Below, one piece after another: positions 28,573 to 35,448 of a stretch of 64,000 nucleotides of DNA. The stretch covers positions 186,001 through 250,000 of the forward strand of contig NZ_JACWMY010000008.1 of assembly GCF_014773265.1 (NCBI RefSeq). Direction: 5' to 3'. Source of the DNA: Mucilaginibacter pankratovii. GTDB taxonomy: Bacteria > Bacteroidota > Bacteroidia > Sphingobacteriales > Sphingobacteriaceae. The notes below the pieces were generated by a model that was given only the letters and a program-made list of their open reading frames with translations, did not search any database and was not told the DNA's origin. How positions within the stretch are numbered: position 1 is the stretch's first letter; each line of letters starts with the position of its first letter. The translations under genes were made by a program, and so were the position numbers.

Positions 28573-31500
28573 TTAAAGGCCAATAATGATGTTAAAGCCA
28601 AATGTGCGGGTAGATGGGAATTGTGCTATCTCGAAGCCTTGCACAATATCGCTGCCTGATAGCGTTCCAAATTCCGGATCGAAAACCGGCCAGTTGCTCC
28701 AGATAACCAGGTCGCGACCGTAAACGCCTACCGATGCACGTTGCAGGCCCAGTCTTTTAGTAAAGGCGGGATTCAAAGTGTAATCGAACCTCGCTTCGCG
28801 GAATTTGATAAAATTGGTAGAGAAGGTGTTGCCCTCGGCGTTATCAATACCGTAGTGCGAGCGGTAGTACCCATCAATATCAGATGCAATTACATCGTTA
28901 GGGCGGTAAGTGCCATCGGGGTTGCGGATAACACCCTTACCAATGATGCCGTTGTAACGGCCCGGTAAAGTAAGCGTGGTTTTACCCTGCTCGGCAAGTT
29001 TGTAGTTGGAGAGCGAATAAGCCACGCCGCCCACCTGCGCATCAAACAATACGTTGAGGTGGAACCGCCTGAATTTAAAATCGTGCCCCATGCTGGCTTT
29101 ATACTTTGGCATGGTATTGCCCAGGTACACCAGGTTGTCTGATAGCTTTGCGAAACCGGTAGCCGCGTCGTAAACGATCTGCCCATCTGGCGAGCGCAGG
29201 TAGCCGCGGCCATACATATCGCCCATGCTACCGCCAACACGTGCTACAATTTGCCCGCCGCCTGTTGGGCCGGTGCGCAATACTACCGAACTATCGGCAA
29301 GTTCCTTAATAGTGTTTTTGTTGGAGGTAAAAGTACCGTTGATGGTCCATTCAAAACCGCCCCGCTGGCGGATAGGTGTGCCGTTGATGGCCAATTCCAG
29401 GCCGCGGTTACTTACCTTACCTACGTTGATAACCGCCTGGCTAAAGCCCGACGACTGATCTACCGTACGATTCAGGATCTGGTTTTTGGTGTTACCTGTG
29501 TACAAGGCGAGATCGAACCCTAAACGATTGCCGAAGAAACGCATCTCGGTACCTATCTCAATGGTAGTGGTACGCAGCGGTTTCAGATCGGGGTTGGCCA
29601 AAGTACGCGGATTTTGCAAGCCACCGTTATAGGTGCCGCCTGCTGTTACGTAATTAAATGTAGTTTGATAGGGTGTTGTGGTACCGCTGCCCACGCCCGC
29701 AAGCGATGCACGGAATTTCATATAATCAATCCCCTGCGGTAATTTAAATGCCTCCGATGCAAGGAAGCTTAAACTTGCCGATGGGTAAAAGAAGCCTACC
29801 TGGTCGGTACGGTTGGCGGTAGCCAGCGTGCTCACCCAGTCCTGGCGGGCAGTCATATCCAGGTATAAATAATCTTTAAAGCTGGTAGATACCAGGCCGT
29901 AAAAACTATTGATAGCATAAGTAGAGCGGAATGGCGACGTAACCAGCGGACCAGCATTGTTGGCCAGCGAATACACGCCCGGGTAAACCAGCGAATCGGC
30001 ACGTACCTCATCGCGGTTGTAGGTATTGCGCAGCATGCTACCACCTGCCGTGGCGGTAACGTTAAAATCTTTGCTCACCTTTTTGTTATACCTCAACAGG
30101 AAATCGCCGCCGGCTTCCTGCGAGTAGATATTTTGGGTACGGTAACTTCCTTTTGGGAACTTGCTACCGGCATCGTAAGGGCGCTGCTGTGAGCGCTGCT
30201 CGTAACCCATGTCCATCGTTGCGCGTAATTGCAGGCTAAGCGCTTTGGTGATGCTATAAGCAGCCTGTACATTGCCCGTAACCGAGTTGCGGCTCGATTT
30301 GTTGATGAACTCGTACGATACCGCGTAAGGGTTCTCGGGGAAGGAACTGAAAGGATAAAATATCGCCTTATCGGTTTGCCCGTTTTTCCAATAGTTTTTC
30401 AGCGAGTTTAAATCTGCATTGGGCTGCCAAAAGATGAACCAATACATCAGCGACTGGTTACCATATCCCGCGCCGGGCAGGTTATCGCTGTGCTTGTTAT
30501 TATAGTTGACGTTTGAGCTGATCGTAAGCTTATCATTAATTTTTGAATTGACAGATAACGACAAGCTGTTGCGCCCGTAACCCGTATTGGGGGTGATCCA
30601 TTTATTGGTAACATTGGTTGCCGAAAAGCGTGCGGAAGTTTTATCGGTACCGCCATCAATGCTTACGGAATTAGTTTTGGTTACTCCCGTTTGGAAAAAA
30701 TCGCGGATCTGGTTTTTGTAGGGCACCCATGGTGTGCGGGTTTTACCTTGCGCCTGTGTTGTGGGATCTAACTGGTAAAAGCTCTGCCCGTCAAACTTAG
30801 GGCCGTATGCCGAACTTGTTGCGCTGGTACTTGCCCCATCGGGCCCTGTTCCAAACGAGTAGTAGTTACTTCCCGCAGTTCCCTGCCCGTACTCATATTG
30901 CAGATCGGGCCAGCGGTTAACTTCCTCCATAGAGGTATTAGAGTTAAAAGTAATACCCAAACCGCTATGTTTTGCACCCGATTTGGTGGTGATTATGATA
31001 GCTCCGTTTGCACCACGCTGCCCGTAAAGCGCAGCGGCGCCGGGGCCTTTCAGCACGGTTACATTCTCAATATCATTGGGGTTCAAGTCGTTAAGGTTGC
31101 TGCCATAATCGGCGGGCATAATGTCGCTGCTTACGCCGTAAGCCGTTTCGCCTGCATTGGCCGTACGCCTGCCGCTACCCTGGTTTATCACCACACCATC
31201 AACCACAATTAAGGCTTCGTTATCGCCGGTGAGGTTGTTCTCGCCGCGTAAAATAATTTTGTTGGAACCTGCGGGGCCGCTGTTAGAGCGGATAAGGTTT
31301 AAGCCCGCCACCTTGCCCGAAAGCGCGTCCGTCCAGTTGCCTGAGATAGCGTTGGTGAGCTGCTCGCCTTTTACCGACGTTGCCGCATAACCTAATGCCT
31401 TTTCCTCGCGTTTGATTCCCAGCGCGGTTACCACTACCTCGGTAAGGGCGGCAGATGATGGTTTCAGGGCGATGTTTAGGTTGGTAGTAGCATTCGCGCG

Positions 31501-32028
31501 AACACTAACATCGGCTTTCTTTACCGTTTCAAACGAGATAAAGCTTACCTCTACGCTGTAAGTACCCGCATCTACGCTCAACGAAAAACTACCATCGGTA
31601 ACCGCCACGGCCGATACGCCTGCCGCCGGTACCCTGATGGATGCACCCGGCAAGGGCTCGCCTTTTTCGTCAACTATCCTGCCTTCTATCTTGCCTTTTC
31701 CCTGGCTGCGTGTAACAATCAGAATACTGTTATCGCCAGCCTGGCGAAAGGTGAAGTTTGTGCCCTTTAAAAGCAGTTCCAAAGTTTCCTGTACGGTACG
31801 CTCGGCTTTGCTCAGCCTTACGGTACGTTTATCATTTAACGTGCTGTTGTTGTAACTGATAGACAGCCCGCTCAATTTCTCAAGCTGCTGAAATGCATCT
31901 TTAAGCGCGATGCCATCGGCACCAAAATTAACTTTCTTATTTATTGCCGTTTGTGCGCTGGCCGTTGTTGTGCCTAAAAAAGGCATCAGCAATAGCGCCA
32001 GTATGGTTATTAGCCATAACTTTTTCAT
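28573..32028 (-). CDS. SusC/RagA-type TonB-dependent transporter with STN signalling domain
   Basis: 1151 residues. Signal peptide (ending TTASAQT), STN domain (about 35-100, VNFGADGIALKDAFQQLEKLSGLSI), CarboxypepD_reg domain (about 112-195), plug (about 200-320, EVVVTALGIKREEKALGYA and PNDIENVTVLKGPGAAALYG) and barrel ending TFGFNIIIGL. The STN domain is the part that contacts a FecR anti-sigma factor, and fecR and an ECF sigma gene lie immediately upstream in the same orientation. The operon should therefore be induced when the substrate is bound. Confidence 0.95.
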   Translation of the reverse strand: MKKLWLITILALLLMPFLGTTTASAQTAINKKVNFGADGIALKDAFQQLEKLSGLSISYNNSTLNDKRTVRLSKAERTVQETLELLLKGTNFTFRQAGDNSILIVTRSQGKGKIEGRIVDEKGEPLPGASIRVPAAGVSAVAVTDGSFSLSVDAGTYSVEVSFISFETVKKADVSVRANATTNLNIALKPSSAALTEVVVTALGIKREEKALGYAATSVKGEQLTNAISGNWTDALSGKVAGLNLIRSNSGPAGSNKIILRGENNLTGDNEALIVVDGVVINQGSGRRTANAGETAYGVSSDIMPADYGSNLNDLNPNDIENVTVLKGPGAAALYGQRGANGAIIITTKSGAKHSGLGITFNSNTSMEEVNRWPDLQYEYGQGTAGSNYYSFGTGPDGASTSATSSAYGPKFDGQSFYQLDPTTQAQGKTRTPWVPYKNQIRDFFQTGVTKTNSVSIDGGTDKTSARFSATNVTNKWITPNTGYGRNSLSLSVNSKINDKLTISSNVNYNNKHSDNLPGAGYGNQSLMYWFIFWQPNADLNSLKNYWKNGQTDKAIFYPFSSFPENPYAVSYEFINKSSRNSVTGNVQAAYSITKALSLQLRATMDMGYEQRSQQRPYDAGSKFPKGSYRTQNIYSQEAGGDFLLRYNKKVSKDFNVTATAGGSMLRNTYNRDEVRADSLVYPGVYSLANNAGPLVTSPFRSTYAINSFYGLVSTSFKDYLYLDMTARQDWVSTLATANRTDQVGFFYPSASLSFLASEAFKLPQGIDYMKFRASLAGVGSGTTTPYQTTFNYVTAGGTYNGGLQNPRTLANPDLKPLRTTTIEIGTEMRFFGNRLGFDLALYTGNTKNQILNRTVDQSSGFSQAVINVGKVSNRGLELAINGTPIRQRGGFEWTINGTFTSNKNTIKELADSSVVLRTGPTGGGQIVARVGGSMGDMYGRGYLRSPDGQIVYDAATGFAKLSDNLVYLGNTMPKYKASMGHDFKFRRFHLNVLFDAQVGGVAYSLSNYKLAEQGKTTLTLPGRYNGIIGKGVIRNPDGTYRPNDVIASDIDGYYRSHYGIDNAEGNTFSTNFIKFREARFDYTLNPAFTKRLGLQRASVGVYGRDLVIWSNWPVFDPEFGTLSGSDIVQGFEIAQFPSTRTFGFNIIIGL

Positions 32029-32129
32029 ATATTTACTTAATTTATACTTGTTTATCGTGAGTTTAAATTCATAACAGTGGCCCGGGTTGTTTGCAGCAAT
32101 TCGGGCTTGTTTTTATAAGCAGCGTAAGT

Positions 32130-33152
32130 TTATTGCATTATCCTCCCTCCCTTTTCGTTGGTGTTTGATATAAATAGGTGTTTTCCGTTTTGCGTATAAG
32201 CCAGGCCCGATAAGGCTGTAAGATTATCCATCGCCTGCTCCAGCGGCAGGTTCATTAGCCTGGTGGTAAGGCGTACGCTGCTTAGTTCCGGCTCTGTAAA
32301 ATCAATCTTCACGCCGTACTGGCGTTCCATCGCGGCAGCAATGTCCTTTAATGAAGTGTTATAAAAAATAAGGTTGTTGCTCATCCAGGCGCTTACGTCG
32401 GCGGCCCTTGTTTTGTTGAAAGCAAACAGCCCCGTTTGGGTGTTGATGTTGATCTGCTCATCAGGTGTTAAATATTTCACCAACTGGCTTTTGCCGTTCA
32501 CATTGGCCAATACCCCTACTTTGCCGGTATTTACTGTTATAATAACTCTACCGTCGGCACCATAGGCCTTTACGTTAAAGGATGTGCCCAGCACAACCGT
32601 GCTGATCTCCCCGCTTTTTACTACGAAGGGTTTATCCGCCCCGTGCACCACATCAAAAAACGCCTCGCCATTCAGGCTTAGTTCGCGTTTATCGCCGCCA
32701 AAGTTTCTTGCATATTTAAGTGTGCTTCCACCGGCTAAGTATGCAACCGAGCCATCGGGCAAAGTAAGTTTGCTGCGTTTACCATTAGGGTTGCTCACCA
32801 CAGCAAAAGCATCGGCGGTAGTTTTATAAAAAATATTTTTGTAGCCAAACCAGCCAGCCGCGCATACCACTAAAACGCTGGCAGCATAAGCCAGCCACTT
32901 TCTTTTTATCGGGCGAACTACCGCGGGTGTTTGCGACTGCGTGATATGCGTATTTATTTTAGCCCAGGTTTCCCCTGCGTTATCGGGCCGTTTAAGGCTC
33001 GCCTTTGCAGCCTCCAGTATGTGGATGGTATCGCTAAACTGCGTGAGGTTATCGGGGTGTTCCTCAATCCAATCCTGCAAGGCAGTTAAGCCTTCATCGC
33101 TGATGGTTTTCTCGAAATATGCTATAATTAACCGGTGGTGACGTTCTTCCAT
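32130..33152 (-). CDS. FecR-family anti-sigma factor
   Basis: 340 residues. A cytoplasmic N-terminal part (1-80) with helical sigma-binding sequence, one transmembrane helix (about 84-104, KWLAYAASVLVVCAAGWFGY), a periplasmic FecR domain (about 125-225, SVAYLAGGSTLKY, LNGEAFFDVVHGADKPFVVKS) and a C-terminal DUF4974/STN-like domain (about 255-325, LKDIAAAMERQYGVKIDF). It holds the ECF factor encoded 78 bp upstream until the STN domain of the downstream SusC signals. A three-copy TTAA repeat (33206-33234) lies just before it, so it may have its own promoter. Confidence 0.93.
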   Translation of the reverse strand: MEERHHRLIIAYFEKTISDEGLTALQDWIEEHPDNLTQFSDTIHILEAAKASLKRPDNAGETWAKINTHITQSQTPAVVRPIKRKWLAYAASVLVVCAAGWFGYKNIFYKTTADAFAVVSNPNGKRSKLTLPDGSVAYLAGGSTLKYARNFGGDKRELSLNGEAFFDVVHGADKPFVVKSGEISTVVLGTSFNVKAYGADGRVIITVNTGKVGVLANVNGKSQLVKYLTPDEQININTQTGLFAFNKTRAADVSAWMSNNLIFYNTSLKDIAAAMERQYGVKIDFTEPELSSVRLTTRLMNLPLEQAMDNLTALSGLAYTQNGKHLFISNTNEKGGRIMQ

Positions 33153-33205
33153 GATCTTCTTCTGATAACAAAGACAGATTATGGCGACCCGCTACGTAGC
33201 GAAGT

Positions 33206-33234
33206 TGGTTAACATTACATTAAGAAATAGTTAA
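33206..33234 (-). promoter_or_regulatory. Three 11-bp-spaced TTAAC repeats before fecR
   Basis: Read in the minus direction: TTAACTA, TTAATGT, TTAACCA, each 7 bp with 4-bp spacers. The array overlaps the stop codon of the ECF sigma gene and ends about 50 bp before the fecR start. No good TAnnTTTG follows at 8 bp, so this may be a binding site without a local promoter, or chance. Confidence 0.4.
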
Positions 33235-33800
33235 GCGCCCGTAGTGAAATTGGTAGAACCCTTAAGCAATTCGCGGAGTTTTTTGATGGATTGATAAAGT
33301 GTGGTTTCTACCGTACGCACGGTGATGCCCAAAATGCCGGCAACTTCCTGCTTGCACATACCGTCTACCCTGCTCATAAGCAGCACCTGGCGCTGTGCGG
33401 GAGGCAGTGTGTTGATAAGGGAGAGCATTTTATTGTATGATTCGCGGGCGGACAGGATCTTGAAAGGGGTATTGGTATCCTGTAGCAATTGCTGGTGGAT
33501 ATCAGCATCCTCAATAGCGCATACAGGCTCCTTCTTTTTTTGAATATGATTGAGCGATAAGTTTTTGGCAGCCGTAAACAAATAGTTCTTCACGTTAAGC
33601 ACCCGCGTTTCGCCGCGGTTATCCCAAACCTTCATAAACAGGTTGGCAATGATCTCCTCGGCAATGGCGCTGTCCTTAATGTAGACAGCGCAAAACTGGC
33701 AAAGCGACCTGTAGTAGCGGTTAAAAAGAGCCTCAAGTGCCTGCGGATCGTTTTGGCGCAACAGATCCATCAGTTCTTCATCAGTAAGGGATAGCTGCAT
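33231..33800 (-). CDS. ECF RNA polymerase sigma factor (SusC/FecR-linked)
   Basis: 189 residues from the ATG at 33800. The longer frame from TTG at 33821 would begin upstream of the likely transcription start. Region 2 is at about 20-90 (ALFNRYYRSLCQFCAVYI, EEIIANLFMKVWDNR, NYLFTAAKNLSLNHI), and region 4 at about 120-178 (LPPAQRQVLLMSRVDGMCKQEVAGIL, TVRTVETTLYQSIKKL). It is a typical Bacteroidota ECF factor paired with FecR and an STN-type SusC. A TAGTTTTG -7 element and an upstream 11-bp repeat array precede it, suggesting that another regulator controls the whole cascade. Confidence 0.92.
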   Translation of the reverse strand: MQLSLTDEELMDLLRQNDPQALEALFNRYYRSLCQFCAVYIKDSAIAEEIIANLFMKVWDNRGETRVLNVKNYLFTAAKNLSLNHIQKKKEPVCAIEDADIHQQLLQDTNTPFKILSARESYNKMLSLINTLPPAQRQVLLMSRVDGMCKQEVAGILGITVRTVETTLYQSIKKLRELLKGSTNFTTGA

Positions 33801-33818
33801 ACCAAATTTCGTTTTGGG

Positions 33819-33863
33819 CAAAACTAAGGATGCAATGTTAGCCTAATGTTAAATAAACTATTA
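33819..33863 (-). promoter_or_regulatory. Pho-box-like array plus -7 element of the ECF sigma gene
   Basis: In transcription order on the minus strand: TAATAGT, TTTAACA-type word TTAACAT, CTAACAT (7-bp words at 33857-33863, 33846-33852 and 33835-33841, separated by 4 bp), then 8 bp, then TAGTTTTG (33819-33826), a perfect TAnnTTTG. The start codon is 18 bp further on. CTAACAT differs at two positions from the E. coli PhoB word CTGTCAT, and the 7+4 repeat with the box standing in for the -33 element is the geometry of PhoB-activated promoters. That a PhoB-like regulator binds is inference. Confidence 0.5.
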
Positions 33864-34064
33864 AAACAAAAACGTTTATTATTAAAATTAAAATACTGTG
33901 ACTGATCTATACATTTAGTCAAATCAAAAAGCCTGCGGATATAATATTGCATGTAGTGCTATCCGCTGTTTCTACATTTCATCATCCTGGCCGGGCTATG
34001 CTGCTCGTGGCTATCGCTGCATAAGATCTACCTGGCTTCGGCCAAATAGCAGCAGGTTAAACGC

Positions 34065-34514
34065 CTATTCCTCGCGAAACGTAAACCGGTTAATAAAATG
34101 ATCTAACGAAAGCGGGCCGGAACCTATCACCACGAATAGCATTAACAGGGCCATTACCAGTGCCGACAACCATAATTCTGAATTGACAAAACTGGAGAGG
34201 ATATTGATGAAAAAAATAGCTCCGAATACGATAGGTAGCTGCAACAACGCCGCCACCCTGGTATAAAGGCCTATAAATACCATTACACCACCCACAATAT
34301 GTACATAAGTAACGTAGTTGATAAGAAAGGCAACCATATCTTCAGATTTGGAGAGGCTGCCTGACGACATAATAATGTCTCGCAAAAAAGCATATTTGGT
34401 GAAAAAAACGGCCCCTTTCATCATCAGGAATAGTCCAAGCAGCATTCTAACCAGGTCGAATAATTTAGGGTGATACCTGTTACCCCAGGTTTCAAATCTA
34501 TGCAGCGCTTTCAT
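34065..34514 (-). CDS. DoxX-family inner-membrane protein
   Basis: 149 residues with four hydrophobic helices (about 22-42, 65-85, 90-110 and 118-138). LVRMLLGLFLMMKGAVFFTK and YTRVAALLQLPIVFGAIFFI are typical of DoxX/DoxD-like proteins. The function is not settled for this family; members have been linked to thiol or redox processes. Located 127 bp downstream of another DoxX-like gene on the same strand. The interval between them contains nothing recognisable. Confidence 0.75.
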   Translation of the reverse strand: MKALHRFETWGNRYHPKLFDLVRMLLGLFLMMKGAVFFTKYAFLRDIIMSSGSLSKSEDMVAFLINYVTYVHIVGGVMVFIGLYTRVAALLQLPIVFGAIFFINILSSFVNSELWLSALVMALLMLFVVIGSGPLSLDHFINRFTFREE

Positions 34515-34641
34515 GAGGGTTTATTTTGATGAGGTATTGGTAAAGTTAGGTATTTTATTTTTCCAATTACATCAAAACCAGGCATCCGGGGGTGTCCAAT
34601 GCGTCTACTTTAAAATATTAGACGGATTGGACGGCCGCCGC

Positions 34642-35034
34642 TTACTCAACAACCGCTTTGGCGGTAAACATGCCGCTGTAATATTTTTTCCAGCCAATGC
34701 CCAGCAACACATTCGGTACAAACAAAAACACGCCCATCAGCCATCCCGAAGGCACCAGAATGGTGTGAAACAGCAGCACATTTAAACTGATAGGGAAAAG
34801 CACCACGGCAGAAAATGGTGCATAGCGGTTAAACATCAGCGATAAGCCACCTACTATCTGTATCACCTTCATCATGGGGTAAAAGTACCCGATGCCTTTT
34901 AACCCGGCAATAAAAGCGCCCGTTACCCCAGGGTGAATGGGCTGCACAGGAATAAAACGAAAGAAGTAATCGAGTCCGAACACGAGGTATAAAAAGCCAA
35001 GGAGTATACGGGATATTAAAACGGTAATTTTCAC
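34642..35034 (-). CDS. DoxX-like membrane protein, GTG start
   Basis: 130 residues, four hydrophobic segments; ISRILLGFLYLVFGLDYFF at the N-terminus and GGLSLMFNRYAPFSAVVLFPI are family-like. The only start compatible with the first helix is a GTG at 35034, because a stop codon lies five codons upstream in frame. Probably forms an operon with the DoxX gene after it. The role is unknown. Confidence 0.7.
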   Translation of the reverse strand: MKITVLISRILLGFLYLVFGLDYFFRFIPVQPIHPGVTGAFIAGLKGIGYFYPMMKVIQIVGGLSLMFNRYAPFSAVVLFPISLNVLLFHTILVPSGWLMGVFLFVPNVLLGIGWKKYYSGMFTAKAVVE

Positions 35035-35148
35035 GGGGGCGTGGGTTAATTGACTGCATTCAAAAATTGGTAATTAGAAGCACATTTTCAAATACAAAGC
35101 CGGTTTTAAAAAAGATTGTGCATACCGGCTAATTCGCCCGCCGAGTTG

Positions 35149-35280
35149 ACTCACCCCGAATACGCTTCGCTGTTCGACCCTCTCTGCTTCGCAAAGAGGG
35201 TGAGGAGAATAAAGGTATTCTAAGCCCTCTTTCCGCTTGCGGAGAGAGGGCCGACGCACGATAGTGCCGTCGGGGTGAGT
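35149..35280. repeat. 132-bp inverted-repeat (MITE/REP-like) element
   Basis: Outer arms ACTCACCCCGA and TCGGGGTGAGT are perfect 11-bp inverted repeats. Inside lie two further hairpins: CCCTCT..GC TTC GC..AGAGGG near 35176-35200 and GCCCTCT..CCGC TT GCGG..AGAGGGC near 35224-35251. It occupies the gap between the DoxX-like gene and the GH9 gene, with no coding frame of its own. The CTCACCCC and CCCTCTC words recur in the repeat inside icmF at 62191-62273. The remaining parts of the 35035-35448 gap hold nothing else recognised. Confidence 0.7.
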
Positions 35281-35448
35281 TAAATAGCCACGCGAAAAAA
35301 CTGGATTGTAAGCATATGAAGGCTAAAGCAATTCTCCGCTTAACATTATTTGCATAAAATTGATCAAATAGTATTACAGGGCCGTTTCGCCATCGGCTAA
35401 TTTTACCGTGGCCGAAAAACATCCAAATCCGGCCACTCCTAAATTGCT

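Noticed and set aside
35340..35362. TTAACAT followed 8 bp later by TAAAATTG before the GH9 gene, read as another Pho-box promoter
   Set aside because: Only one word is present with no 11-bp partner, and the -7 has a mismatch. It shows that single matches occur by chance and is counter-evidence to keep in mind.
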